The position numbers and the translations under genes were made by a program. This document shows, piece by piece, positions 57,001 through 64,000 of a stretch of DNA of 64,000 bases. The stretch is from Gymnothorax reevesii (lineage: Eukaryota > Chordata > Actinopteri > Anguilliformes > Muraenidae). Numbering within the stretch: position 1 is the stretch's first letter; the number at the start of each line of letters is the position of its first letter. Below the pieces are notes generated by a model that had not been told where the DNA came from, ran no database searches, and was given only the letters and a program-made list of their open reading frames with translations. The stretch is taken from positions 112,590,219 to 112,654,218 of the forward strand of contig CM056577.1 of assembly GCA_029721435.1 (NCBI GenBank), written 5' to 3'.

Positions 57001-57476
57001 TCTGAGCAAACTGTCCAAATGGCTAATTAGTGCTTATTACTAAACTACTGTATAGGTTCCTCCCTCTCCATCTTTCACTTAAAAGATCCATTGATGTTCA
57101 CTGGTTTAGTGTCAATCCTGACAAAGTATTTTCCTCATCCTCTGGATCAAAAAAAATCATTAATCTGCCAATACACTACAGATGGTGGTAGGCACCCCTG
57201 CTCGCATAGCAGGGAGGTCACGGCGGATGTTTGTATGGTGATGTACAGAAAATAAGTCCGGAAGGATTTCTGTTTTCAGGGAAACAGCTGGTCCAGTATA
57301 CTCCCCAGCAGGTCCTCTTGGCAGACCCCATCAGCATGGACAACAGCGCAGAAGACCTTCCCATTCTACTGCAGCTTGAGGGAGATCCCTACTTCAGCGA
57401 TGACACAGAGGACCCTACCATTTCGCTCCTTTCGAGTGAATATCCCGCAAATAATTCGCAAGACCCAACGCTATGA
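29830..57476 (+). CDS. hsf1: Heat shock factor 1, complete coding region in 13 exons
   Basis: Joining 29830-29961, 31095-31203, 31310-31446, 33628-33752, 42184-42259, 42440-42504, 43442-43538, 43689-43825, 45892-46089, 50515-50620, 54404-54469, 54630-54693 and 57280-57476 gives 1509 nt, that is 502 codons plus TGA, with every intron GT-AG and every phase consistent. The order is winged-helix DNA-binding domain (about residues 20-124), HR-A/B trimerisation coiled coil (about 130-208), regulatory region with the SUMO/phosphorylation motif IKEEPGSP (300-307), HR-C (about 389-421) and an acidic C-terminal activation region with DPTISLL. Known of the family: the inactive cytosolic/nuclear monomer trimerises on stress and binds inverted nGAAn repeats in chaperone promoters. 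Human HSF1 has 529 residues, so this one is slightly shorter, mainly in the regulatory region. The call is certain; splice sites are read by eye. Confidence 0.96.
30000..31094 (+). other. hsf1: hsf1 intron 1 (29962-31094), no repeats recognised
   Basis: 1133 bp between donor gtaagtt and acceptor ttctag. GC-balanced, with several GCTAG motifs near the 5' end. The 69-codon open frame at 30673 lacks any recognisable family. Confidence 0.7.
31095..31203 (+). CDS. hsf1: hsf1 exon 2: DNA recognition helix
   Basis: Residues 45-80 plus the first base of codon 81. It carries [17 protein letters not shown] and the recognition helix SFVRQLN (73-79). Arg76 aligns with the human Arg71 that contacts the nGAAn core. 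Flanked by ttctag and gtaagtg. Confidence 0.95.
31310..31446 (+). CDS. hsf1: hsf1 exon 3: wing and end of DNA-binding domain
   Basis: Residues 81-126, starting [20 protein letters not shown] and ending ENIKRKVTN. It contains the wing loop ([10 protein letters not shown]) and the basic end of the domain. The preceding intron is only 106 bp. An open frame runs on upstream through the intron, but the donor and acceptor match the family exon structure. Confidence 0.95.
31988..32726 (-). mobile_element. Internally deleted Tc1-like element, 739 bp, in hsf1 intron 3
   Basis: Inverted ends CACTGCCTGTCCAA on the left and its complement TTGGACAGGCAGTG on the right. The plus strand reads as the complement of a Tc1-like element of a common fish subfamily (Leu/Asn-rich N-terminal and the PKSV-like block around 32050-32170). 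About half of the coding region is missing and no frame survives. Confidence 0.75.
33010..33180. repeat. Degenerate common fish interspersed repeat
   Basis: CATCCATTATGTAATTTGCT, ACACCCTGGACAG and CAGTCCATCACAGGG are diagnostic blocks of a repeat very frequent in fish genomes. It is diverged, without coding capacity, and its class is not resolved by reading. Confidence 0.65.
33628..33752 (+). CDS. hsf1: hsf1 exon 4: linker and start of HR-A
   Basis: Residues 127-167 plus two bases of His168. It reads [20 protein letters not shown], then [15 protein letters not shown], which is the linker and the first heptads of the HR-A trimerisation coiled coil. Acceptor tgctcag, donor gtaagt. The following intron is 8.4 kb, the largest in the gene. 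Confidence 0.95.
34225..34615. repeat. Degenerate minisatellite, about 32-bp period, 12-13 units
   Basis: GGTTTAGTCATCTA(A/G)ACTA recurs with period 31-34 and many substitutions. The units between 34390 and 34500 are the most alike. It contains TTAAGGGTTTAG strings, but these are part of the longer unit. Confidence 0.85.
35685..36035. repeat. CA/TG microsatellites flanking a GTGAGGACAT MITE
   Basis: (CA/CG)n at 35685-35735, (TA)n and TATG at 35736-35758, and a pure (AC)n at about 36000-36034. They bracket the MITE at 35763-35927. Confidence 0.9.
35763..35927. mobile_element. Short MITE with GTGAGGACAT inverted ends, 165 bp
   Basis: GTGAGGACAT at 35763-35772 and ATGTCCTCAC at 35918-35927. 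The interior has CCTAACCC and CCCTAACCTTAAC strings. The association with microsatellites is typical of this fish repeat. Target duplication not clear. Confidence 0.7.
38325..38828. mobile_element. Unclassified 0.5-kb element with TATACGCCC ends
   Basis: Left TATACGCCCGTC and right GAAGGGCGTATA give a 9-bp inverted repeat. The interior begins with (GTCT)n and contains a duplicated block of about 135 bp: AACCCTTTCATGCCC at 38526 and AACCCTTTTTTAGCCC at 38664, each followed by ATCGACAAA. No coding capacity. Confidence 0.6.
38856..38992. mobile_element. 137-bp MITE with 17-bp ends GTGTC(G/A)CCTGCGAAGCA
   Basis: 38856-38872 and the complement 38976-38992 match at 16 of 17 bases. Inside are CTGTCCGTCTGTGTGTCTG and a tandem GGTAGTCACACTTTCA. 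It lies only 28 bp right of the TATACGCCC element. Too small to encode anything. Confidence 0.75.
39406..39834. mobile_element. TTAA-flanked piggyBac-type MITE, 429 bp
   Basis: TTAA at 39402-39405 and 39835-39838. Termini are CCCTTTTGCCCC and, on the complement, CCCTTTGACACCC. No transposase. The minus-strand small frames over it are shadows. Confidence 0.65.
40970..41425 (+). other. Sequence with promoter and poly(A) signals, possible solo LTR
   Basis: TGATTGGAC (inverted CCAAT) at 41099, TATAAA at about 41205 and AATAAA at about 41317 occur in the order and spacing of a retroviral-type LTR. No TG...CA border pair, target duplication or second LTR was found, so this may equally be coincidence. 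Confidence 0.25.
42184..42259 (+). CDS. hsf1: hsf1 exon 5: HR-A/B coiled coil
   Basis: Residues 168-193, [20 protein letters not shown] then KVVNK. It is nearly identical to the human coiled-coil segment. Acceptor ctccctacag, donor gtgggc. Confidence 0.95.
42440..42504 (+). CDS. hsf1: hsf1 exon 6: end of HR-B and basic stretch
   Basis: Residues 194-214 plus two bases of Ile215: [12 protein letters not shown] followed by the basic MKRK. In human HSF1 this is the end of the trimerisation domain next to the nuclear-localisation lysines and arginines. Donor gtagga is a weaker match but keeps phase with exon 7. Confidence 0.93.
42858..43357. mobile_element. Foldback MITE in hsf1 intron 6, about 500 bp
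   Basis: Left arm starts GGTTGCTTCACTTTGGCTTT. The complement of the right arm starts GGTTGCTTTGCTTCTTTAGC, and both continue with TTTCGCTACT..GTCCCA..CATTCGC. Arms are about 100 bp and imperfect. Target duplication not seen. Confidence 0.65.
43442..43538 (+). CDS. hsf1: hsf1 exon 7: start of regulatory domain
   Basis: Residues 215-247, [20 protein letters not shown] then [12 protein letters not shown]. It matches the human PLMLNDSGSAHSMPKYSRQF block. Acceptor tttggcag and donor gtgagt are clear. Confidence 0.95.
43689..43825 (+). CDS. hsf1: hsf1 exon 8: regulatory domain, serine/proline rich
   Basis: Residues 248-292 plus two bases of Arg293. It contains [16 protein letters not shown], the counterpart of human SGPIISDITELAPASP, in a Ser/Pro-rich stretch. 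It ends TEDR. Donor gtaatt. Confidence 0.94.
44063..45388 (+). mobile_element. Tc1-like transposon in hsf1 intron 8, internally deleted
   Basis: The right end GGAATTGGGGTTG|TA is clear. The left tip (CAACC after TG) is diverged. The coding piece 44610-44990 has [21 protein letters not shown] deletion near 45145 joins the segment before the QQDNA Asp to one after SPIENIW, removing the catalytic Glu. Same subfamily as 17652-26916. Confidence 0.88.
44610..44990 (+). pseudogene. Tc1-like transposase fragment
   Basis: Middle DNA-binding part plus the start of the catalytic core. The frame changes just before the WSDES motif, which is readable only in the next frame. The third catalytic residue is deleted downstream. 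Confidence 0.82.
45892..46089 (+). CDS. hsf1: hsf1 exon 9: SUMO/phosphorylation switch
   Basis: Residues 293-358 plus two bases of Lys359. It contains [12 protein letters not shown] (300-311). This fits the phosphorylation-dependent sumoylation motif: Lys301 aligns with human Lys298, Ser306 with Ser303 and Ser310 with Ser307, the repressive sites. It ends [10 protein letters not shown], which is strongly conserved. A long antisense open frame over this GC-rich exon is a shadow. Confidence 0.95.
47139..47660. mobile_element. Tc1/mariner-type MITE, 522 bp, copy 2 (inverted relative to copy 1)
   Basis: TA on both sides. Left CAGTGCTTGACAAATTAATT, and the right end is the complement of CAGTAGTTAAATTTATTGGA. 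Alignable along its length with the complement of 3372-3918. Confidence 0.85.
48183..48370 (+). repeat. TTC/CTT triplet tract in hsf1 intron 9
   Basis: Nearly 190 bp of CTT, CTC and TGG-interrupted pyrimidine triplets, almost without purines on the plus strand. It accounts for the Arg-rich (minus) and Ser/Leu-rich (plus) open frames, which are not genes. Confidence 0.95.
49350..49420 (+). other. Possible relic exon of a hAT-like transposase
   Basis: ATGGCCAAACGGGAGAATC reads [15 protein letters not shown] and is followed by gtgag. MxKRxxxxxIDxFL starts are common in hAT/ZMYM-like proteins, which are often spliced here. No further exon was found nearby, so this is tentative. Confidence 0.2.
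50515..50620 (+). CDS. hsf1: hsf1 exon 10: approach to HR-C
   Basis: Residues 359-394: [20 protein letters not shown] then [15 protein letters not shown]. It corresponds to human ELSDHLDAMDSNLDNLQTML and the start of HR-C. Acceptor aatcctag, donor gtaagt. Confidence 0.95.
51195..52035 (+). mobile_element. Tc1-like transposase relic of a second subfamily, hsf1 intron 10
   Basis: Readable blocks in order: [11 protein letters not shown]...[34 protein letters not shown] (catalytic Asp kept), [29 protein letters not shown] (Glu kept), [12 protein letters not shown]. The segment with the second Asp is deleted between NVTGQRYL and LSPIEH. Several frames. Terminal repeats not identified. Confidence 0.85.
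52258..52488. mobile_element. hAT-type MITE, 231 bp, with 33-bp inverted ends
   Basis: CAGTGGTTCCCAACCCAGTC at the left, and its complement GATTGGGAACCACTG at the right, continuing through CCTCAAGGACCCCC. Flanking 8-mers CAATTAGC and CAATAGGC are a decayed target duplication. This is a very common fish MITE family. Confidence 0.88.
52600..53300. repeat. Diverged repeat with GTCGTCCG start and GACCTTGA blocks
   Basis: GTCACTTTGCGTCCGGTGTC and CAGTGTCGTCCG at 52636-52670, then TTTGACCTTG(A/G) blocks and a repeated TATAGCATTTAGAGCT at about 53147 and 53238. Resembles the repeat class at 17.9 and 25.5 kb in style, but borders are not resolved. Confidence 0.4.
54404..54469 (+). CDS. hsf1: hsf1 exon 11: HR-C repressive heptads
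   Basis: Residues 395-416, ending [11 protein letters not shown], identical in core to human [15 protein letters not shown] packs against HR-A/B in the resting monomer and keeps HSF1 from trimerising. Only 66 nt, flanked by tttcacag and gtaagt. Confidence 0.94.
54630..54693 (+). CDS. hsf1: hsf1 exon 12: start of activation domain
   Basis: Residues 417-437 plus one base of Gly438. It begins IQDLL (human IQELL) and then turns polar. Acceptor attgaag, donor gtgagt. The neighbouring 160-bp intron separates it from exon 11. Confidence 0.93.
55183..56784 (-). mobile_element. Tc1-like transposon, 1602 bp, in hsf1 intron 12
   Basis: TA on both sides. Inverted ends of about 150 bp (CAAAACCCAAAACCAGTGAA and matching complement on the right). 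The transposase runs on the minus strand from about 56430 to 55500 with [20 protein letters not shown] and [14 protein letters not shown], so all three catalytic acids are kept. Frame changes and a TAA after KRKIR break it. The best-bounded Tc1 copy in the window. Confidence 0.93.
55500..56430 (-). pseudogene. Tc1-like DD34E transposase, frameshifted
   Basis: Open segments at 56541-56332 (N-terminal [20 protein letters not shown], with the likely true start at MGRGSPL), 56232-55846 and 56176-55628. The triad Asp-Asp-Glu is intact but lies in frames that no longer connect. Confidence 0.87.
57280..57476 (+). CDS. hsf1: hsf1 exon 13: C-terminal activation region and stop
   Basis: Residues 438-502 and [12 protein letters not shown] aligns with human KQLVHYTAQ, and the acidic/hydrophobic [17 protein letters not shown] and DPTISLL align with the human transactivation end. 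The final DPTL parallels human DPTVS. Acceptor gttttcag. Confidence 0.95.
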
Positions 57477-60425
57477 TGAACTTGTACATGTTCTTGAATT
57501 GTTTTTATTTTTTACAAAGGGTTTGTCTATCGTCCCAGGTTTATTGGCGGTTGAAGGGCAGTCTTTCAGAAATCGATCACTTAATTGATGGCACCCTCTT
57601 GGACTGCTGTGGTTGACTCCACCAGTTTTAGCACATCAAACTGATATGAGCGTAAGTTTATCAGGAATGTTGCGACAAGGCAAATCATCTGGCGGCTCCC
57701 TTTGGGTGCTCGACCACACTTTAATCTGGGTGCACGGCACGGTCACTGCTTATCCCTTAAATAATTCTTCCTGACTTTCATTATTTAAAGGTGAAGATGT
57801 TTTGAGCTATGATTGATGCTTCCATTTGTGTCGCTGCAAGAACGGCCCTCTGTGCAGTGACCGTCATTGTAGGTATCGATGGAGCTTGTATTTGTCATAC
57901 AGTTGATCATTCTAGTTGATCAAACCACCTGCTAATAGTCAACTGCATGTTAACATGTACAATGAGAATATTTCCAGTCTGAAAGGCTGAGGTCAAAAAG
58001 TGATTAATTTCTGACAGATTGCTGCTGAATAGAACTAGTGAACCAAAGTTTGTATTGCGGTCTAGAGTAAATTGTGAATATTTTTTCATCTGATGCTCTC
58101 TTTTGAATCCTACTAATGTAGCTGGGTCCCAGATATGGTTTACACATAAATATAAATTTATTCTCAATTTATACGTTCAAGCAATACATTCAACGTCTTT
58201 GTGAGATTGTTTTCAACTTCATCAACTAGGGTATATAGCAAGCACTGACATGAGTATTATGCGAGGAGCATAGATGAACCTCCGAAATTCGAGATTAAAA
58301 GTTGAGAAGTGAGTGCATTGCAGTAGTATAAAATCTGGGCTTTGGAGTTTATTTTCTTTACTTGATAAACTTGGCTCATATACAAGGACTTACATGTTGT
58401 GTTGCTGAAATTTTCTGTATTGCCTTCTGGTGTTAAAGCAGTTCTTTTATATTTTTTAACGGATTGGTTCAAGCCTTGCGCTGTACATAGCTTGTGTTAA
58501 ATGAATTTTAGACAGAATATTTATACTTTTGCTTAAGAATCCAAGGAAGTTGGAATTTTGTTTTGGTTATGAAATGTTTTTGATGCAATTACTGCGGAAG
58601 AAGCGCATGGTTATTGATTTAACTCTTTTTGCAAAGGAACAATATAGGTTCTTGAAGTGAAAAATATTTGTAATTGTTCTTAATACCAAAAACGTAGTAA
58701 AGGGTTTAGCTGCCATTTTTATTGAACTAAACCATGCCCTGGTTTAAGCAATTGTAGTCTTGATGTAAACTGCAATAGGTGTCTTTTTTATAAAAAATAT
58801 ATCTGCCTTTTTGCAGTGGCTCATTTGCTTTAAAAAGTCAGAGAAATTGCACCCAGCTGAGAGATGATGTATTGAACGGTTTCTGTATACATGTACTCTG
58901 TAGATGCATACATTATAATGGTTAAGTGGTCGTTATAAATGGTTGCAGAAAAGGTCACCACCTTCCTGGATCAATCTGTCCCGGCTACCAGATTTTTATT
59001 CATAGATAATAGAATATCATCTAAGAAATATTATTTTTAGGGGTCATATAGAAATATTTTACACAAAAGGAGTGTGGTCATTAGTTACATTTCAGGTTTA
59101 ACTGAAGAAAAGCAATTATTTTTCATAAACTTTCCTTGGTTGCTAAAAATTTTTTGGGTTTTCAGAAATTCTTAATGTGCGAGCAGTTAAATATCAACAA
59201 ATTGGGACAGGGATGAATTCTGCGGTTTTTACTCCAAACTCCTGTTCATTAGATCTCAGTTATGCTTAAGATTTCAGTAAAGCCGACTGCTTTAATTTGT
59301 GTGATTTTTACATGTGATCCATGTATGGCTTACAGCCTTTGTTTTTACTCGTCTCTTGGAGTCAGAAGTGATAATGCAAGTTAATAATCTTGTGCTGTTG
59401 TACAGATCAGTCGAACTCTTTGATCCAAAGTCGTTATAAAAAGCTGGGCATGAGCTGGCTTAGACTGTAACCATACTCTCTTCCTGATTTTGCTGAATTT
59501 TTGCCTTTGGTCCTCAGCAGGCAAAAACCTTGTTCAGTTGGATTTGTGATGGATCACTTCTCCAGCCGAGAAAATTTCATATTCTACAATGTCCTGGTTA
59601 GTCTGTTTTTGTCCTTAACCAGATATCTTGTGTTTTGTTTTGAATCCTGAGGTTACACTGGTGTGTTCACATCTATGTCCACAGCTTAGAGGGTCATGTG
59701 GAACTATTTCATGGTTGAGATAGAAATTTCTTACCTGCTGCAGTGGTCTACTGTGGTCATTTGTGCTGTGGGAGCTCAGCAGTTGCTTCTTCCTGTGTAT
59801 CACATGGATGATGGGCATACCTGGTGCCACAGGTTATGGTCAAATTTTACACTAACAATGATCTCCTAGCCCTTGCATGTTATTATAGACAAATTTTTAT
59901 TACTCTAGTAATCACCTCTTGGCCCCTTTTATTCATGTGTCTGAATGATGACCGTTGTCCATTTCTTTAGCATCGCTAAAATGGGCCGGACCTCTATGAA
60001 AATACTGTAATTTCTCTCAGTAATCATCCCTCCAGGATGCAGGTACCTCCCAATTAAAGCTGGCTGTCTGAAAGTTGGCTTTTCTGTCATGCACCTGGGC
60101 AAAAGTAAACTAACACCAAAGCACCGCTTGACTAAATGACTAAATAATGTCAATCAACCCTGTCCTGTTTTTGTGAATATGGCTCAGGCATGTCTTTCCT
60201 GGCGTACAAAATCAGTTTAAAAGAATTTGATCTTCACACTTAACTAGATTTTAAAGAAGGGAGATGTTTTCAATGCATTAGTGTTAAAAGTACAGGCCAG
60301 ATATCCTTAAAAGAGGGTAAGGAGACCTGTGTTTGCCAAAAAAAAAAAGAAACTGCCCCCTCAAATCTGACATTGGAGGAACTGGAATCAATATCTGAAC
60401 TAGATGAAAGCTAAGTTTTTCAGAA
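57477..60425 (+). other. hsf1 3' UTR and downstream DNA
   Basis: AT-rich, no gene recognised. No AATAAA is seen in this interval. ATTAAA occurs at 58294-58299 and 60053-60058, so the polyadenylation site cannot be fixed. The mammalian downstream neighbour DGAT1 is not recognisable here on either strand. Confidence 0.55.
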
Positions 60426-60433
60426 CTTCCGCC

Positions 60434-60902
60434 CACAGAGATATAAGAAAACTAGAGTGGACGACGTGTGGGCTGGACCAAAGCAGAAACGGCAGAATAG
60501 CTCCGCCATCTTGTGTATGTATAAATGTCCAATGAGGCACATGTAAACATGGGTGTCGACAACTTAGAGACTTGTTTTCCATGTTCTTTTTATCCTATCA
60601 TACTTAGAATGGACACAAATAAGGAACTGTAATCAAACAACAAAATTTATTTTAAAAAAATATATATTTTTTTTTTAATTCGGTGTATTCGTTGTTTACT
60701 TAAACGGAAGACATTACAGAGAAATCGGAACTTCAATTGTTGTCCCGTATGAGCGAGTTTTTGTTTTTTTCGAGCTCTGTTTAGGCCAGTTAGACTGCAT
60801 TTTCCATTGAATATCTGCCCTGATATACATACATAAGATGGCGGCGGCGTGCTGCCACAGGAATGATGGGATTGTCCACTCAAGTTTTCTTGTATCTCTG
60901 TG
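60434..60902. mobile_element. Foldback MITE, 469 bp, with perfect 8-bp target duplication
   Basis: CTTCCGCC lies directly outside both ends (60426-60433 and 60903-60910). Termini are CACAGAGATA(T/C)AAGAAAAC and its complement. Arms of about 100 bp carry GAGTGGAC and CCGCCATCTT(G/A)TGTATGTAT. Interior AT-rich with no coding capacity. Superfamily unclear; an 8-bp duplication fits hAT or P. Confidence 0.85.
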
Positions 60903-60910
60903 CTTCCGCC

Positions 60911-62465
60911 CATCTGCTGACATTCAGCATGTGCAATTAAGCATGCATGACAAAGCCTTTTGAACGTTTAATACACATGGAATGCATGCTTAAACCTTCA
61001 TGCAAATGTACTGAGTTCTAGACTTGCCAAATTATGGAAAATGTCTTTTTGAATTAGGTGGTCCCTAATTTTTGCGCAGGTGTATATTACTTTACTGGAG
61101 TACTGAGCCCAAATGGCAAAAATGCATTCCTATCCCAATGCCTATAAATTTAACTGCGTATTGGCATACTGCATTTGTATCCACAGCTTTGTGCAGTTGC
61201 CTTGACAGTTTCTTTAATTGTTTATTTTTGAGCAAATGTTATTTTTTTTTTAATACTGAATAGTACTGAGCTGTGTGTTTCCCCTGGATAAAGTAAATTC
61301 AGAAACATTGGATGAACATAAGTTAGTTTGACATACAATGTCATTATTTGAAAATTCCTGTATGAAATGATTATGTTCATAAACAGATGGCACCTTATTT
61401 CAGGCATGTTTTGTCACAAGTATACTGTTTATTTTAATAGGTTCAAATACATGCTTCGGCAAATATGAGCAATACTGGTTGCGTGGTTTCTTCTATGACC
61501 AAGTTTGTGTCCGTATTGTCCACTTAATTAGGTAAACGTTTGCTTGTTAATACAGATGTCTAATAACACTGTTGCTGTAAATTCATGCAGAAAGCCTGGT
61601 CAACAGGCTAAGCTGTTGTTCAGACAAACCTCAAAATGGGGAATGAATGTCATTGAAGTGACTTTAACCATGAAATGATTGTTGGTGCCTGATGGAACAA
61701 ATTGAGTATCTCAGAAACTGCTGAAATGATAATCAAGGATTTCCATATCAAACAATTTGTGGATTTTGTAAAGACCTACTCTTAAAAAAAAAAAAAAAAA
61801 AAAAAAACGAGCTGCGGATCTGTGAATGAAAAAGGGGATCTTGAGGGTCAAGTGTAGAAATAACCAGAATAATGTCAAATCTAAGAAATAAACATACTCA
61901 ACATTATTTTAGCTTCATAAAATGTAGTATTTTGATAAAAATTTAAATGTTTGCCATGGAAATGGCACTTTAATGATAAAATCTGAAAATATTTTGTGGC
62001 ACTGATATTTCATTAAGCCATGGTCAGATTTGACTCGAATTGGTCCCATAAGAAAGGTCTAAGATGGTTCTTTGAAATGATGTAGGATTTTTTGGTTTGT
62101 AACATTTATGAATATTTAATGAGCTCTATTATGTAACCATAACAAAAATCGCTCTCAAAACTTGCTTCATTTTCAAAATTATCCCCCTAGGGATCCACCT
62201 ATCTAGATGATCCATTTCATAGATCTCCAACAGATACAACTTCAGTCCAAATTTCAAGTCAATCAGATAAATATTAATGATTTTATGAATGCCATAAGGT
62301 TGAAAATCAGTCAGAATTGTGATTTTCGGTTATTTGCATTTAAAGTCACTAGTAACAATTGAGGCAGAGGATAAACATAGATTCTTGGTGTTGACTGGCA
62401 TCTCACTGCAAATCAAATATATTGAAATTTTCAAAAAAACTGAAATTTTTACCCTGAAGACCTCT
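60911..62465. other. Intergenic DNA without recognised genes
   Basis: AT-rich. It includes a poly(A) run at about 61784-61807. A TAGGTGGTCCCTAATTTTTG string at about 61057 resembles a Tc1-like end but has no partner. Confidence 0.5.
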
Positions 62466-62469
62466 TAGT

Positions 62470-62640
62470 AAGAGGTCAGAGGAGAGTGACCTGACTGATG
62501 CAAGCCTAGCGGAAGGCAATAGGTACTCAAAAAACCATACGTTACAGCAGTGCCATGCAGAAGGGCATCTCTGAATGCACAACACGTCGAACCTTGGAGT
62601 GGATGAGCTACAGCAGCTCAGGACAAATCACACCAGAGTC
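62470..62640 (+). mobile_element. Short Tc1-like transposon fragment
   Basis: AGAGGAGAGTGACCTGACTG, CATGCAGAAGGGCATCTCTG and CGAACCTTGGAGTGGATGAG follow the order of a common fish Tc1-like family. Only about 170 bp remain, with no frame. Confidence 0.6.
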
Positions 62641-63307
62641 CTCATGTTCATTTTAGCATGTTGTGCATTTCATTGCATTATAAAAATACCTGGGAAAAGT
62701 GAAGCCAAGAATCTTGCTTGGAGTCATGATCAGAAATTATTTATGCCCTTTTTCGGCAAGTGGCATCGCTCCTTCAACTCGTTTATGATCATTAAGGGGA
62801 GTGAAAAAGAATGTCAGGAACAGGAAGCATGCTAATTGAATGGGCTTGTGTATGAATGGCAACTGTGCTGGAGTGCAAATATACTCAGCGCCATTTAAAG
62901 GGCAGCGGTGAGGTATGAACTGTATTTGACCAAATTGAAGAATCGATTGATTTTTTTTGTTTTTCCAGTTAGATACAAGTGGCAATAAAGAAAAGTGAGC
63001 GGCATTGCAATGTTGACGCTTGCCACGTGGACCCTCCAAGCACTTCAGTAATATCAAACACTGAGCTGTTTGTGTACAGTGATACTTGATTTCTTCCTTT
63101 GGTTGTGGTCAGTTACCTATTTAAAGTTAAAAAAAAAAAAAAAGAAAAATGCTACGTCATCAAGAAAATGGGAAGGCTTACAACACAGGAGAGAAAAAAA
63201 GGTGAGTGATTCACAGCTGCTGAGAGGTGGTGCGTTATCTGCACTGTCACCGTTCAACAATCAGTCGGCTGTCTATCCCAGAATGGAACACAGGCACTGT
63301 CACTGAC

Positions 63308-63718
63308 TGCGTTTACAAGGTCTTTAGTATCCTGGTTTTCATTGGGTTTTTTAAGTATCCCGTTTTTGTGTTTGTGCATGTAAACATCATATCCCGAATG
63401 CAGAAACTGGGTTATGCCCTTATCCCGGTTTCAAGAAACCCAGTTTGACCACTTGGAGTACTCCAATAGAAGCCAGGATACTGGAGCATGTATCCGCATT
63501 ATCCTGGTCTTTGACGGCTGCCCAGCAGACGTAACGCACTCCTGCGCAGATAGGATGCAGTGATCAGAAAACGGGTTACTGGTATTTCTCATGTATACAG
63601 GGATATGAATGACCGGGCTTCTCTGTTTTCTCTGTGTTCCATGTAAATATCATAGCCCGGATATGCTCAAAGCCGGGACAAGCCTCAAAACCGGGATACT
63701 AAAGACATTGTTAACGCA
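63308..63718. mobile_element. MITE with TGCGTT...AACGCA ends and 9-bp flanking repeat
   Basis: GTCACTGAC lies directly outside both ends (63299-63307 and 63719-63727). Inverted arms share GTCTTTAGTATCC(T/C)GGTTTT. CATGTAAA(C/T)ATCATA occurs inverted inside both arms. 411 bp, noncoding. The 9-bp repeat suggests a Mutator-like origin, but it is itself nearly palindromic, so the border is ambiguous. Confidence 0.75.
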
Positions 63719-63757
63719 GTCACTGACCAACCCCGCTTAGGGCAGCCACGAGTGACG

Positions 63758-64000
63758 ATGGCAGCTCAAGAGCGCCACATCTGGTTAGAGCCTGTACGTG
63801 ACAGATTCCAGACAGAAACCCAAAATGATCATGAGATGAGGAGTCTGAGACGTTTGAGGGTGAGCGCAAATACCATTCCACGCCGTCTACGTGAGCAACA
63901 CGTGCGTGCGCACGGCCCCTACAGAAAACCTTATATTTTCCCATGCGCAAGTATGCAAAAAGTGTTTTTTCTGCCGCGACTGTGCTCAATTATACATTGT
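63758..64000 (+). pseudogene. Open frame to the window edge, possible Tc1-like transposase start
   Basis: An ATG at 63758 opens 81 codons with no stop before the edge. VSANTIPRRLREQHVRAHG resembles the second helix-turn-helix of Tc1-like transposases (typical ...TIRRRLRExGLRARRP). The N-terminal HTH is missing or unlike the family. It cannot be judged without the sequence to the right. Confidence 0.35.

Noticed and set aside
57477..64000. DGAT1, the mammalian neighbour of HSF1
   Set aside because: No DGAT/MBOAT-like exon is readable on either strand.

Overview
The window is ray-finned fish nuclear DNA. It holds the head-to-head gene pair bop1 (minus strand, N-terminal part only) and hsf1 (plus strand, complete coding region), both embedded in repeat-rich introns. 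The fish call rests on the conserved BOP1-HSF1 arrangement, on at least nine Tc1-like transposon loci of several subfamilies, on a DIRS tyrosine-recombinase retrotransposon, and on many short MITEs of types common in fish. I cannot name the species.

Layout. Positions 1-4376 lie in a bop1 intron that continues off the left edge. Bop1 exon 3 is at 4377-4541. Bop1 intron 2 then runs for 23.5 kb (4542-28020). It holds a CpG-rich stretch, a TTAA-flanked MITE split by a Tc1 copy, a 47-bp hairpin minisatellite, more Tc1 debris, a hAT-type MITE, and a nest at 17.65-26.92 kb. In that nest a Tc1 element was split by an unclassified repeat, which was in turn split by a 6.5-kb DIRS element. Bop1 exons 2 and 1 are at 28021-28275 and 28709-28807.

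The interval 28808-29829 is the shared bop1/hsf1 promoter region. It carries two oppositely oriented ACTACAnnTCCC motifs, an ETS-like palindrome, a CRE-like site and a YY1-like site. Hsf1 has 13 coding exons from 29830 to 57476, all with GT-AG introns, giving 502 residues. The order is DNA-binding domain, HR-A/B coiled coil, SUMO/phosphorylation motif [11 protein letters not shown] and C-terminal activation region. Its introns hold Tc1-like copies, several MITEs, a TTC/GAA triplet tract and a 32-bp minisatellite. From 57477 to the right edge lie the hsf1 3' UTR and intergenic DNA with two well-delimited inverted-repeat MITEs. No further gene was recognised there.

HSF1 is the master activator of the heat-shock response. 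BOP1 is a subunit of the PeBoW complex needed for 60S ribosome biogenesis. Their shared promoter links a proteostasis regulator to ribosome production. All calls come from reading the sequence and from remembered protein families. No database search was run.
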